A DNA stretch of 64,000 bases, taken from contig NZ_JAFNJS010000004.1 of the NCBI RefSeq assembly GCF_019024325.1, positions 558,001 to 622,000 of the forward strand. Reading direction: 5' to 3'. Position numbers and translations under genes: made by a program. The notes beneath the pieces are model-generated. The model saw nothing but the letters and a program-made list of their open reading frames with translations, had not been told where the DNA came from and searched no databases. Position 1 is the stretch's first letter. Every line of letters starts with the position of its first letter. This document shows positions 50,971-61,569 of this stretch, one piece after another. The DNA is from Falsiroseomonas tokyonensis. GTDB taxonomy: Bacteria > Pseudomonadota > Alphaproteobacteria > Acetobacterales > Acetobacteraceae.

Positions 50971-52299
50971 TCAGCCCAGGCGCTCGCCGTGCAGCGTCAC
51001 GTCCAGGCCCTCGCGCTCTTCCTCCTCGGTCACGCGGAGGCCGACGATGGCGTCCACGATCTTGAGCAGGATGAAGGTGGCCACCGCCGTGAAGACGAAG
51101 ACCGCCGCCACCGCATAGACCTGCAGCATGAACTGGTCGAAGGACCCGCTGATGCCGTCCGGGGAGGCCGGGGTGGCGGACAGCGGGCCATAGGCGAAGA
51201 TGCCGGTCAGCAGCGCACCGGCGATGCCGCAGACGCCATGCACGCCGAAGGCGTCCAGGCTGTCGTCATAGCCGCACCAGTGCTTCAGCGCGGTCGCGCC
51301 CCAGAAGCCGGCGAGGCCCGCGACCACGCCGATGACCAGCGCGGAGCCCGGCAGCACGAAGCCCGCCGCCGGGGTAATGGCGACCAGCCCCGCCACGGCG
51401 CCGGAGATGGCACCCAGGACCGAAGGCTTGCCCTTGGTGGCCCATTCCGCGACCAGCCAGGCCAGCACCGCGCCGGCGGCCGCGATCTGCGTCACCAGCA
51501 TGGCCATGCCGGCGCGCGCCCCGGCGCCCACGGCGGAGCCCGCATTGAAGCCGAACCAGCCCACCCACAGCATGCTGGCGCCGATCACGGCGAAGCCCAG
51601 GTTGTAGGGGGACATGTTCTCCGTCCCGTAGCCGACCCGCTTGCCCAGCACCACGGCCGCCACCAGGCCGGCCACGCCGGCATTGATGTGCACCACCGTG
51701 CCGCCGGCGAAGTCCAGCGCGCCGAGGGCGAAGATCCAGCCGTTCGGGTGCCAGACCCAGTGCGCCACCGGGGAATAGACCAGCAGCGTCCAGAGTGTGA
51801 CGAAGACCATCAGGGCGGAGAACTTCATGCGGTCCGCCACCGCGCCGGTGATCAGCGCCGCGGTGATGATGGCGAAGGTCATCTGGAACATCACGAAGAC
51901 GCTTTCCGGGATGGTCGTCGCCACCGCCGCATCGCCCGAGCCCAGGGTGAAGGGCTTGTCCCAGTTTTCCGCCATGCCGGACAGCAGCAGGCGGGAGACG
52001 TCGCCGATGTAGGCGTTCCCCTCGCCGAAGGCGAGGCTGTAGCCCAGCACCATCCACAGCACGCCGACCAGGCCGCAGATCGCGAAGGACTGCATCAGGG
52101 TGGCCAGCACGTTCTTCTTGCGGACCATGCCCGCATAGAACAGCGCCAGGCCCGGCACCGTCATCATCAGCACGATGGCGGAGCTGATCAGCATCCAGGC
52201 GGTATCGCCGGTATCGATGGTCGCATCCTGCGCGAAGGCCGCGCCCGACACGAGCAGCGCCGGCAGCGCCATGGCAGCGGCGCGCGCAATCCTCGTCAT
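50971..52299 (-). CDS. amt: ammonium transporter
   Basis: A 442-residue Amt/MEP channel with a signal-like N-terminus (ALPALLVSGAAFA) and eleven expected membrane segments. DTAWMLISSAIVLMMTVPGLALFYAG, DFAGGTVVHINAGVAGLVAA (pore histidine) and DDSLDAFGVHGVCGIAGALLTG (second pore histidine) are family signatures. The start is ATG at 52299, with further in-frame ATGs 15 and 18 bases upstream. It follows glnK by 43 bp, so GlnK can plug the channel when nitrogen is plentiful. Confidence 0.96.
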   Translation of the reverse strand: MTRIARAAAMALPALLVSGAAFAQDATIDTGDTAWMLISSAIVLMMTVPGLALFYAGMVRKKNVLATLMQSFAICGLVGVLWMVLGYSLAFGEGNAYIGDVSRLLLSGMAENWDKPFTLGSGDAAVATTIPESVFVMFQMTFAIITAALITGAVADRMKFSALMVFVTLWTLLVYSPVAHWVWHPNGWIFALGALDFAGGTVVHINAGVAGLVAAVVLGKRVGYGTENMSPYNLGFAVIGASMLWVGWFGFNAGSAVGAGARAGMAMLVTQIAAAGAVLAWLVAEWATKGKPSVLGAISGAVAGLVAITPAAGFVLPGSALVIGVVAGLAGFWGATALKHWCGYDDSLDAFGVHGVCGIAGALLTGIFAYGPLSATPASPDGISGSFDQFMLQVYAVAAVFVFTAVATFILLKIVDAIVGLRVTEEEEREGLDVTLHGERLG

Positions 52300-52342
52300 T
52301 CCCCCGGTCCTCATCATGGGTGTGTCATTGCCCGGCATGCGG

Positions 52343-54159
<1,817 letters not shown>

Positions 54160-54314
54160 GGCGGCACGCCCCATGGACGCCGAAGCGCCGCTTCGGCACC
54201 CTGGCGGCATGATGCGCTTGCCCGGCTGCTGGCGCTGAAATCTGGAACGGGCGGCGGCGCAGGGGTGAATAGGGGGCGAAAGCTCTACGAAGCGGGAGAT
54301 CGGCCCCCACCCAA

Positions 54315-54347
54315 CCCTCCCCCGCGGAAGAGCGGGGGAGGGCTTTT
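54315..54347 (+). terminator. rho-independent terminator of the ubiH-like gene
   Basis: CCCTCCCCCGC (54315-54325) pairs perfectly with GCGGGGGAGGG (54332-54342) around a six-base loop, followed by CTTTT on the plus strand. It is the clearest intrinsic terminator in the window. Confidence 0.75.
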
Positions 54348-54712
54348 CAGCCCCGCTTCGGCGGATCCCGGCTAAGCCCCTTCGCGGCCAGCGCGGCCTC
54401 GTAGGCCGCCCATCGCTCGGCCTGTTGCTCGCCAAGCACCCGGAAAAAGTCCCAGCTGTAGATGCCGCTGTCATGCAGGTCGTCGAAGATCAGGCGCACG
54501 GCGTAGTGCCCCACCGGCTCGATCCGCATGATGCCGACATGGCGCCGCCCCGGCACCGTCACGCGCTGACCCGGCCCATGCCCCTGCACCTCGGCGGAGG
54601 GGCTTTCGACGCGAAGGTATTCGGCGGGCAGGGCGAAGGTCACGCCGTCGTCCCAGGCCAGGTGTAGAACCTGCTCCGCCCGGGCGAGGCGGATTTCCGT
54701 CAGCTTCGGCAT
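54347..54712 (-). CDS. DUF971 domain-containing protein
   Basis: A 121-residue protein matching DUF971, the N-terminal domain type of gamma-butyrobetaine hydroxylases and of ApbC-associated proteins: LHLAWDDGVTFALPAEYLRVESPSAEVQG, followed by HVGIMRIEPVGHYAVRLIFDDLHDSGIYSWDFF. It may bind iron-sulfur or metal cofactors. It is the last gene of a minus-strand series with Trm112, LON-domain and CnoX genes. Confidence 0.9.
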   Translation of the reverse strand: MPKLTEIRLARAEQVLHLAWDDGVTFALPAEYLRVESPSAEVQGHGPGQRVTVPGRRHVGIMRIEPVGHYAVRLIFDDLHDSGIYSWDFFRVLGEQQAERWAAYEAALAAKGLSRDPPKRG

Positions 54713-54726
54713 CGGGCGCCTGTCCT

Positions 54727-54930
54727 TCAGGCCGGCAGCTTGCGCGCCTCGTCCGGCAGCATAATGGGGATGCCGTCGCGCACCGGATAGGCGAGGCCCG
54801 CCTTCTCACTGACCAGCTCGCCGGCCTCCCGGTCGTAGCGCAGCGGGCCCTTGCTCACCGGGCAGACCAGGATTTCCAGCAGCCGCGGGTCCACCGCGCC
54901 CGGAACGCCCGTATTCGTCTCACTCGCCAT
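54727..54930 (-). CDS. Trm112 family protein
   Basis: A 67-residue Trm112-like protein ([22 protein letters not shown], then [23 protein letters not shown]). The second pair of zinc cysteines seen in eukaryotic Trm112 is absent, as in most bacterial members. Trm112 proteins activate methyltransferases; the bacterial role is not well defined. It lies 14 bp upstream of DUF971. Confidence 0.92.
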   Translation of the reverse strand: MASETNTGVPGAVDPRLLEILVCPVSKGPLRYDREAGELVSEKAGLAYPVRDGIPIMLPDEARKLPA

Positions 54931-54960
54931 GGCCGAAATCCCTTATCCGTCCGGGAAAAT

Positions 54961-55620
54961 CTAGCTCGGCCGGCCCTCCGGCGCCATGCCATGGCTGTCC
55001 ATCTGCATCAGCGCCACCAGCATCGCCGCCCGGTCCTCCACCGAGGCCGCCTCCAGCAGCGCCTGCTTCTCCCGCACCTCGAAGGGGCAGAGCATGGACA
55101 GCGTGGTCACCAGCATGGCGTCGCCGGTATTCTCCACCGCCTCCCAATTCGCCTCGATCCCGCGGGCGCGGAAATAGGGGCGGAGCGCGCCCAGCAGGCC
55201 GGCGCGGTCGATGGAAGGCGGCGGGCCTTCCTGCACCAAGTCCGGGCCGTAGTCGCCATATTCCACCCGCGCGCGCCGATAGCCGCGGCGCAGCTCCACT
55301 TCCTCCAGGATGCGGTAGCGGATCACGCCGGTCAGGCTGATCAGGTAGCGCCCATCCTCCGTCTCGGCGAAGGAGGAGATGCGCCCGAGACAGCCGATGC
55401 GATAGGTCTGGCTGCCGAGTTCCGTGCGCGGCAGGCCCGGGTCAGGCTGCACCATGCCCAGGAAGCGTCCCGCCGCCAGCGCATCCTCGGTCATCGCCAG
55501 GTAGCGAGGCTCGAAGATGTTCAGCGGCAGCCGGCCGCCCGGCAGCAGCAGCGCGCCGCCGAGCGGGAAGATCGGAATTTCCGATGGCAAGGCGTCGAAG
55601 GCAGGGTGAAAGGCGGGCAT
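54961..55620 (-). CDS. LON peptidase substrate-binding domain protein
   Basis: A 219-residue stand-alone LON N-terminal (PUA-like) domain: IPIFPLGGALLLPGGRLPLNIFEPRYLAM and later GCLGRISSFAETEDGRYLISLTGVIRYRI. It lacks the ATPase and protease parts. Possibly an adaptor or protein-binding factor. ATG at 55620 is preferred to a GTG 18 bases upstream. It belongs to the CnoX-LON-Trm112-DUF971 cluster. Confidence 0.92.
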   Translation of the reverse strand: MPAFHPAFDALPSEIPIFPLGGALLLPGGRLPLNIFEPRYLAMTEDALAAGRFLGMVQPDPGLPRTELGSQTYRIGCLGRISSFAETEDGRYLISLTGVIRYRILEEVELRRGYRRARVEYGDYGPDLVQEGPPPSIDRAGLLGALRPYFRARGIEANWEAVENTGDAMLVTTLSMLCPFEVREKQALLEAASVEDRAAMLVALMQMDSHGMAPEGRPS

Positions 55621-55706
55621 CGGCTCCGTTTCAGCCACCGGGCGCGAGGGGCGCGCCCGATGGACCGTGTTACCCCCGCGCGGCTCGCGCCTCCGGCCGG
55701 GTCGGC

Positions 55707-56657
55707 TTATCGGAACAGAAGGGTGGAGAGCTTCCGGCGTCCCGCAAGGGTGGCGGGGTCGTCGAATCCCCAGGCCTCGAAGAACTTCAGCAATTGCTTG
55801 CGCGCCGCCTCCTCGTTCCAGGTGCGGTCGCGCTTGATGGCGACCATCAGCGCGTCCACCGCCTCCGCCCGCTTGTCCATGGCGTTCAGCGCGACGGCCA
55901 GGTCGATGCGGGCGGCGTGGTCATCGGGGTCGGCTTCCAGTCGGCGTTCGAATTCGCCCAGCTTCTCCCGCGCCTCCCGGCCCTCCCGCGCCAGTTGCAG
56001 CTGGCTGCGGACGGAGGCGATCTCGGCATGGCCCGCGATCTTCTCCGGCACCTGATCCAGCACCTCCTGCGCCTGCTCCTCCTCGCCGAGGGCCATCAGG
56101 CAGCGGGCGAGGCCGGCCATCGCCTCGGGGTTCTCCGGCTCGGCCTGGGCGAGGGCGGCGAACAGCTCCACCGCGCCGGCATGGTCGCCGGCCTCGACCA
56201 GGGCCTTGGCCTCGGCCAGCAGGTCGGCGCCGGGCAGCTGGCCGCCGGAGACCTTCAGCAGGTTCTCGATGAACTTCTTCACCTCGCCTTCCGGCAGGGC
56301 GCCCTGGAACAGGTCCGCGATCTGGCCTTGCGCGAAGCCGACCACGGTGGGGACGGATTGCAGCGGCAGGCCCATCTGCGCCAGCTGCTGGACCAGCTGG
56401 CGGTTCTTGTCGATGTCGATCTTCACCAGCTTCACCCGGCCGCCGGCGGCGCGCACCACCTTCTCCAGCGTGGGCGTCAGCGTCTTGCAGGGGCCGCACC
56501 AGGTGGCCCAGAAGTCCACCAGCACGGGGGTTTCGCGGCTGGCCTCGATGACATCGGCCATGAAGGTGCGCTGGTCGCCGTCCTTCACGGGGTCCGGCGT
56601 GCCGGCGGGAAGGCCGCCGGGCGCGGCCTGGCGGGTCGGGTCGAAGATCAGGTCCAT
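55707..56657 (-). CDS. cnoX: chaperedoxin (thioredoxin-TPR protein, CnoX/YbbN)
   Basis: A 316-residue protein with a thioredoxin domain at about 25-135, active site WCGPC (C54, C57), and TPR repeats in the C-terminal half (ELFAALAQAEPENPEAMAGLARCLMALGE and DPDDHAARIDLAVALNAMDKRAEAV). CnoX holds oxidised clients and passes them to GroEL. Unlike E. coli CnoX, both active-site cysteines are present here, suggesting redox activity. ATG at 56657 fits the family start. Confidence 0.92.
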   Translation of the reverse strand: MDLIFDPTRQAAPGGLPAGTPDPVKDGDQRTFMADVIEASRETPVLVDFWATWCGPCKTLTPTLEKVVRAAGGRVKLVKIDIDKNRQLVQQLAQMGLPLQSVPTVVGFAQGQIADLFQGALPEGEVKKFIENLLKVSGGQLPGADLLAEAKALVEAGDHAGAVELFAALAQAEPENPEAMAGLARCLMALGEEEQAQEVLDQVPEKIAGHAEIASVRSQLQLAREGREAREKLGEFERRLEADPDDHAARIDLAVALNAMDKRAEAVDALMVAIKRDRTWNEEAARKQLLKFFEAWGFDDPATLAGRRKLSTLLFR

Positions 56658-56728
56658 GGCAGGCAATTCCTCTCGCTTGGCCGCATAGATGCGTGATGTG
56701 GGGCGCGAAGCAAGCGGGTTGGGCCAGA

Positions 56729-57235
56729 TCACGCCGGATTGGGCATCTCCAGCAACTCCGGCGCATGGCCGAGCGCGCGCAGGAAGCGCAGCAGGTCCTC
56801 GGGCCGGATGGCGGTGGTCATGGTATTGGTCAGCGGGTGGATGTTGATCCAGCCATGCTCCTGCATCAGCGCCCGGTCGAAGACCGCCCGCACCGCGCCC
56901 GGGGCGGCATTGACCAGGCCGAAGGGGGTGACGGAGCCGGGCTCCACGCCCAGCTGCGCCCGCAGCGCCTCGGCCTCCGCGAAGACCGAGCGCGGCAGGC
57001 CCAGGGCGCGGACCAGCGCGTTCACCTTCACCGGCCGGTCCTCCTCGATCGAGGCCAGCAGGAAGGGCCCGGCGGCCTTTTCCGGCCGCAGGAACAGGTT
57101 CTTCACATGACCCCCGGGCAGGTCCGGCCGCAGCGCCTTGCTTTCGGCGACGGTGAAGACCGGCGGGTGGCTGACGGTGCGGGCCTCGATGCCGAGCGCG
57201 GCCAGGCGCGCCAGCAGGCCTTCGGGGGTTTCCAT
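56729..57235 (-). CDS. YbaK/ProX-type aminoacyl-tRNA deacylase
   Basis: A 168-residue trans-editing protein (LPGGHVKNLFLRPEK, ASIEEDRPVKVNALVRALG, GSVTPFGLVNA, HPLTNTMTTAI). Members of the ProX-DD group hydrolyse Ala- or Cys-tRNA misacylated by prolyl-tRNA synthetase. ATG at 57235 gives the full domain. It stands between cnoX and apaG on the same strand. Confidence 0.92.
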   Translation of the reverse strand: METPEGLLARLAALGIEARTVSHPPVFTVAESKALRPDLPGGHVKNLFLRPEKAAGPFLLASIEEDRPVKVNALVRALGLPRSVFAEAEALRAQLGVEPGSVTPFGLVNAAPGAVRAVFDRALMQEHGWINIHPLTNTMTTAIRPEDLLRFLRALGHAPELLEMPNPA

Positions 57236-57326
57236 CAGCGGGGGGCGGGACCGGGCGAGAGGGATGGGCGAGCGGGACCATGCAGGTGTTGAACGCGACC
57301 CATCATCTCGACGCCCCCTCACCCTT

Positions 57327-57353
57327 CCCTCTCCCCCCTGCGGGTGGAGAGGG
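57327..57353. terminator. GC-rich hairpin after apaG
   Basis: CCCTCTCC (57327-57334) pairs perfectly with GGAGAGGG (57346-57353) around an 11-base loop. It lies just beyond the apaG stop on the minus strand and is probably its terminator, without a T-tract. The flanking CCTCACCCTTCC text looks like a dispersed intergenic element common in GC-rich genomes. Confidence 0.45.
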
Positions 57354-57362
57354 TATCCTTGA

Positions 57363-57776
57363 TCAATGCAGCCGGCTGGCCGGCTGGTGCGGGCTGTCCA
57401 GGCTGAAGGCGGGCACGGCCACATCGAAGGCCTCCCGCGTCTCGGTCACCACCATGTGGTAGGTGCCGGCCATGAAGCCGGAGGGCGTGTGCAGCGGCGT
57501 GCCCGAGGTGTACTCGAAATGCTCGCCGGGCCCGAGCACCGGCTGCTCGCCCACCACGCCCTCGCCATGCACCTGCTGGCTGCGGCCCTGGGCATCCGTG
57601 ATGCGCCAGCTTCGCTTCAGGAGCTGCACCGTTTCCGTCCCCTCGTTGCGGATGGCGATGCGATAGGCCCAGACGAAATGGCCACGCTCCGGCTCCGACT
57701 GGTCTTCCAGGTAGAAGCTGCGCACCGTCACGCGGATGCCGCGGGTGGTCTCGCTGAACTCATCGGCCTTGGCCAT
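57363..57776 (-). CDS. apaG: ApaG family protein
   Basis: A 137-residue ApaG (fibronectin III-like, DUF525). The core YRIAIRNEGTETVQLLKRSWRITDAQG and VHGEGVVGEQPVLGPGEHFEYTSGTPL is intact. In E. coli it is linked to Co/Mg resistance; it may bind pyrophosphate-type ligands. In alphaproteobacteria it commonly sits near metZ, as here, though a GMC oxidoreductase and a LysE gene intervene. Confidence 0.95.
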   Translation of the reverse strand: MAKADEFSETTRGIRVTVRSFYLEDQSEPERGHFVWAYRIAIRNEGTETVQLLKRSWRITDAQGRSQQVHGEGVVGEQPVLGPGEHFEYTSGTPLHTPSGFMAGTYHMVVTETREAFDVAVPAFSLDSPHQPASRLH

Positions 57777-57852
57777 CGCATGGTCTCCCCGGCCCGATCA
57801 CGCTGAGCCGGATCATTCTCGGCCGGATCGGTCCTGCGTCAACCGGGCTCAG

Positions 57853-59427
57853 TCAGTGGGGTGCCCCCTCCGCCCGCATGCGCCGGGCCAGGGCCTCGCC
57901 GATCATCACGCAGGTGAAGTGCAGATTGGCGCGGCAGTCCGACGGCATGATGGAGGCATCGGCCACGCGCAGCCCCGCCACGCCGCGCACCCGCAGATCC
58001 GGGTCCACCACGCCGCGCGGTTCCTCATGCGCCGTCATGCGGCAGGTGCCGGCGGCGTGCTGGATATCCGCGGCCTCGGCCAGCATGATGGCGTCCAGCG
58101 CGTCATCCGGCAGCGCGGCGGCGGCGGGCATGGAGAGCGTGGTCTCGCCGAAGGTGATCCGCTGGGCCAAGTCGCGCAGCGGCGCCATGCCGGTGAGCCG
58201 CGCCAGGCGGCGGATGCCGTCGCGCATCCGGGCGCGGTCGCGCGGATCGTCCAGCATGTTCTCCTCCACCACCGGCTGCGCCTCCGGATCGGCGGAGGTC
58301 AGCGCCAGCGTGCCGCGGGAGAAGGCGTCGTAGAGCGCGAGGCCCACCGCCCCGCCCTCCGCCGGGCTGCCATCGGTGGTCAGGCCGCGATGGTTGTAGG
58401 CGATCATGATCATGTCGCGCTCGCCCCCCATGCCGCTGCTATAGGTCAGGCAGCAATTGGTGTGGCGCGCATCGGCGCCCTGCGCGCGGTGCTCCGGCTT
58501 CAGCGCCAGGGTCGCGCGCAGGATCGGGTGGTCCATCAGGTTCTGGCCGACCCAGGGCAGGTCCTGCACCACCGGAATGCCGAGCCCGGCCAGCGCCGCC
58601 GCCGGGCCGATGCCGGAGCGCATGAGGATCGCCGGGCTGTGGATGGCGCCGGCGCAGAGCACCACCTCCCGCCCCGCGATCTCCTCCCAGTCGCCGCCGC
58701 CGAAGCGCACGCGGACGCCGGTGGCGCGGCCCTGCGAGACCAGCACGCGATCGACCAGCGCCTCGCCCCTTATGGTCAGGTTCGCGCGGCCGCGGGCGGG
58801 CTCCAGATAGCCGTCATTGGTGGTGACGCGCTGGCCGTCGCGCTGGTTGATGGGGTTGCAGGAAATGCCCTCCCCTTCCGGCGCGTTAAGGTCCGGCTTC
58901 CAGCGATAGCCGGCTTCCAGCGCCGCATCGCGCAGGCCGAGATCGACGGCGCCCCAGCGGTCGATCGGCATCCGAAAGACCGGCAGCGGGCCGCCCTGGC
59001 GGATGCCGGGGGCGGTGCCGGTATCCGCATCATCCTCGATGGCATCGAAGATCGGCAGCACATCGGCGGCCGACCAGCCCTCGCAGCCGGCTTCCGCCCA
59101 GGCGTCGAAGGCGGCCGGCACGCCGCGGATGGCGATCTGGGCATTGACGGTGGAGGAGCCGCCCAGCGCCTTGCCGCGCCAGTAGAAGCGCGGTTCCTGC
59201 ACCGGCGTCCGCCGCGTCATCAGGCCCGGCCATTGCCAGGCGGCCTGGTGGGCCGGGTCGTGCATGAAGGGGATGATATTGGCGCTGCGCAGCGCCGCCG
59301 GCGCCTCCGCCGCGCGCCAGTCCCGCCCGGCCTCCAGCAGCAGGACCTTGCGGTGCCCATCCTCGGAGAGTCGCGCGGCGAGCGGGGCGCCGGCGGAACC
59401 GGCACCCACCACGATCACGTCATACAT
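57853..59427 (-). CDS. GMC family oxidoreductase (choline dehydrogenase-like)
   Basis: A 524-residue FAD-dependent alcohol oxidoreductase. The N-terminal VVGAGSAGAPLAARL binds FAD, WRGKALGGSSTVNAQIAIRG is GMC signature 1 and GAIHSPAILMRSGIGPA signature 2. The active-site pair is His in HAAGTCRM and His in ANLHFTCVMIGEAL, where choline oxidase-type enzymes have Asn at the second position. Substrate unknown. It may be co-transcribed with lysE and metZ upstream. Confidence 0.9.
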   Translation of the reverse strand: MYDVIVVGAGSAGAPLAARLSEDGHRKVLLLEAGRDWRAAEAPAALRSANIIPFMHDPAHQAAWQWPGLMTRRTPVQEPRFYWRGKALGGSSTVNAQIAIRGVPAAFDAWAEAGCEGWSAADVLPIFDAIEDDADTGTAPGIRQGGPLPVFRMPIDRWGAVDLGLRDAALEAGYRWKPDLNAPEGEGISCNPINQRDGQRVTTNDGYLEPARGRANLTIRGEALVDRVLVSQGRATGVRVRFGGGDWEEIAGREVVLCAGAIHSPAILMRSGIGPAAALAGLGIPVVQDLPWVGQNLMDHPILRATLALKPEHRAQGADARHTNCCLTYSSGMGGERDMIMIAYNHRGLTTDGSPAEGGAVGLALYDAFSRGTLALTSADPEAQPVVEENMLDDPRDRARMRDGIRRLARLTGMAPLRDLAQRITFGETTLSMPAAAALPDDALDAIMLAEAADIQHAAGTCRMTAHEEPRGVVDPDLRVRGVAGLRVADASIMPSDCRANLHFTCVMIGEALARRMRAEGAPH

Positions 59428-59491
59428 GCGGCCTTCGCGTCCAAGGGGGGCGCGCCGAGACTAGGGAGGGCAATCCCGGCCGTAAACCGCG

Positions 59492-60100
59492 CTAGCCGCG
59501 CCGCAGCGCCACCGCCAGCCCCGCCCCCATCAGCACGCCGCCGCCCAGCCGGTTCAGCAGGCGCCGCACCGAGGGCCGCCGCACCGCGCCGGACAGCCGG
59601 CCCGCCAGCGCCGCATAGATCGCGGCATTCGCGGCGGCCAAAGTGACGAAGGTGGCGACCAGCAGCGCGGCCTGCGTCACGAAAGGGCGCGCGGGATCGA
59701 TGAACTGCGGCACGAAGGCCACGAAGAAAACAATGCCCTTCGGGTTCAGCGCGGTGACCAGCCAGGCCTCCCGCATCGCGCGGCCGGCGGGCAGCGGCGG
59801 CGCTGCGCTGGCCTCCACCGGCGCGCGCCACATCTTCACGCCCAGCCAGATGAGATAGCCGGCGCCGATCCATTTCAGCGCGGTGAAGAGCGTGGCGGAG
59901 GCGGCGAGCACCGCCCCCAGCCCGGCCAGCGACAGCGTCATGGCCGTGAGGTCGCCCAGCGCCACCCCGGCCACCAGCGGCAGCGCATTGCGCGCGCCGC
60001 CGCCGAGACTCTGGCCGATCACCAGCAGGATGGTCGGCCCCGGGATCAGCAGCATGACCAGCGCCGCGGCGCAGAAGGCCAGCCAGGTGGCGAGGTCCAC
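59492..60100 (-). CDS. LysE family exporter
   Basis: A 202-residue membrane protein of the LysE/RhtB family with about six segments. LLIPGPTILLVIGQSLGGG is the N-terminal signature and GVKMWRAP, then ALNPKGIVFFVAFVPQFI, follow. These proteins export amino acids or their analogues. A GTG start lies three bases after the metZ stop, so translation is coupled to metZ, suggesting possible export of a sulfur amino acid or homoserine derivative (inference). Confidence 0.92.
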   Translation of the reverse strand: MDLATWLAFCAAALVMLLIPGPTILLVIGQSLGGGARNALPLVAGVALGDLTAMTLSLAGLGAVLAASATLFTALKWIGAGYLIWLGVKMWRAPVEASAAPPLPAGRAMREAWLVTALNPKGIVFFVAFVPQFIDPARPFVTQAALLVATFVTLAAANAAIYAALAGRLSGAVRRPSVRRLLNRLGGGVLMGAGLAVALRRG

Positions 60101-60103
60101 GAC

Positions 60104-61474
60104 CTACTCCTTGCGGCGCGGCGCTTCCGGCAGGTCGCCGGCCAGTTCGAACAGCGTCGCATCCGGCACCGCGGCCGGGCGGGCCTTGGCCGGCTTTTTC
60201 GGCACGGGCGCCGGGGCGGGCTCGGCGCCGACGGGCGGGTCGATCACCACCTTGGCGCGGCGCGTCGGCTTCGGCGCCGGGGCGATGGCGTCCAGCGCCT
60301 CCGACAGGTCCGCGATCAGGTCCGCCACATCCTCCAGCCCGACCGAGAGGCGGATGGTGCCGTCCGTGATGCCGAGGCGCGCGCGTTCCTCGGCGCCCAC
60401 GCGCATATGCGTGGTGGTCGCCGGATGCGTCACCAGGGACTTGGCATCGCCCAGGTTGTTCGAGACGTCGACCAGCTTCAGCGCATCGAGGAAGCGGAAC
60501 GCCTCCTGCTTCCCGCCCTTCACGTCGAAGGTCACCAGGCTGCCGCCGGCGGCCATCTGCGCCTTGGCGAGCGCCTGCTGCGGATGGTCGATGCGGAAGG
60601 GGTAGAGCACGCGCGCGATCTCCACCCGCTCCGCCAGGAAATCGGCGATGGCGGCGGCGGAATGGCACATGGCGGGCAGGCGCAGGTGCAGCGTCTCCAG
60701 CCCCTTCAGGATGACCCAGGCGTTGAAGGGGCTGATGGAGGGGCCGGTATTGCGGATGAAGGGCTGCAGCACCTCATCCACCCACTTCTTGCGCCCGAGC
60801 ACGGCGCCGCCCAGCACGCGGCCCTGGCCGTCCATGTGCTTGGTCAGCGAATAGACCACGACATCGGCGCCGAATTCGATCGGCTTCTGCAGCAGCGGCG
60901 TGGCGAAGACATTGTCCACCACCACCAGCGCGCCGGCCGCATGCGCCAGGTCGCAGACCGCGGCCAGGTCCAGCACGTCCAGCATGGGGTTCGACGGCGT
61001 CTCCAGCAGCACCAGCGCCGTGGGCTCGGACAACGCCGCCCTCCACTGCGCCAGGTCCCCGCCATCGACGAAGACCGAGGTGATTCCGTAGCGCGGCAGC
61101 AGGGTGGAGACGATCCAATGGCAGGAGCCGAACAGCGCGCGCGACGCCACGACGCGGTCGCCCGCCTTCAGATGCGACAGCATGGCGGCATGCACCGCGG
61201 CCATGCCCGTGGCGGTCAACCGGCAGGCCTCCGCGCCCTCCAGCGCCGACAGCCGGTCCTCCAGCATGGTGACGGTGGGATTGCCGAAGCGGGAATACTG
61301 GTAGTGCTGGGTGGTGCCGAGGAAGGTGTCCTCCGCCTGGCCGGCGCTCTCATAGACGAAGCCGGAGGTGAGGTAGAGCGCCTCCGAGGTCTCGTCGTGG
61401 TTGGAGCGCATCTGCCCGCCGCGGACCAGAAGGGTGGCGGGGCGGAGCGGGCGGTCGGGCAGGGTCTTGGCCAT
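60104..61474 (-). CDS. metZ: O-succinylhomoserine sulfhydrylase
   Basis: A 456-residue PLP enzyme forming homocysteine from O-succinylhomoserine and sulfide. LYLTSGFVYESAGQAE, YSRFGNPTVTMLE and ETPSNPMLDVLDLA bind substrate and cofactor, and K212 in YSLTKHMDGQGR forms the Schiff base. Residues beyond about 395 are a Pro/Ala/Lys-rich extension of some 60 residues not present in usual members. A GAGGTG ribosome-binding site precedes the ATG. A SAM-II riboswitch lies 96 bases upstream, so expression should fall when SAM is abundant. Confidence 0.95.
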   Translation of the reverse strand: MAKTLPDRPLRPATLLVRGGQMRSNHDETSEALYLTSGFVYESAGQAEDTFLGTTQHYQYSRFGNPTVTMLEDRLSALEGAEACRLTATGMAAVHAAMLSHLKAGDRVVASRALFGSCHWIVSTLLPRYGITSVFVDGGDLAQWRAALSEPTALVLLETPSNPMLDVLDLAAVCDLAHAAGALVVVDNVFATPLLQKPIEFGADVVVYSLTKHMDGQGRVLGGAVLGRKKWVDEVLQPFIRNTGPSISPFNAWVILKGLETLHLRLPAMCHSAAAIADFLAERVEIARVLYPFRIDHPQQALAKAQMAAGGSLVTFDVKGGKQEAFRFLDALKLVDVSNNLGDAKSLVTHPATTTHMRVGAEERARLGITDGTIRLSVGLEDVADLIADLSEALDAIAPAPKPTRRAKVVIDPPVGAEPAPAPVPKKPAKARPAAVPDATLFELAGDLPEAPRRKE

Positions 61475-61553
61475 CGGGACACCTCATGTTGCAGCCTTCG
61501 CTGCGACGTGTTGGGCGCCCGGCCCCACCAGAGGGCGTCGAGGATTCGCGCAT
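61350..61553 (-). CDS. possible leader reading frame overlapping the metZ start
   Basis: An ATG at 61553 with GGGGTG four bases before it opens a frame beginning MRESSTPSGGAGRPTRRSEG and running 67 codons, 125 bases into metZ in another frame. It starts 17 bases after the riboswitch core, where SAM-II elements usually control the first start codon. Whether it is translated is not known; only the part before the metZ ATG could be under its own selection. Confidence 0.25.
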   Translation of the reverse strand: MRESSTPSGGAGRPTRRSEGCNMRCPDGQDPARPPAPPRHPSGPRRADALQPRRDLGGALPHLRLRL

Positions 61554-61569
61554 GGCGCACCCCGCGACC

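Noticed and set aside
57300-57353. Insertion-sequence remnant near apaG
   Set aside because: Only a short GC-rich hairpin with a common intergenic flank; no transposase fragment or terminal repeats. No insertion sequence was recognised in the window.
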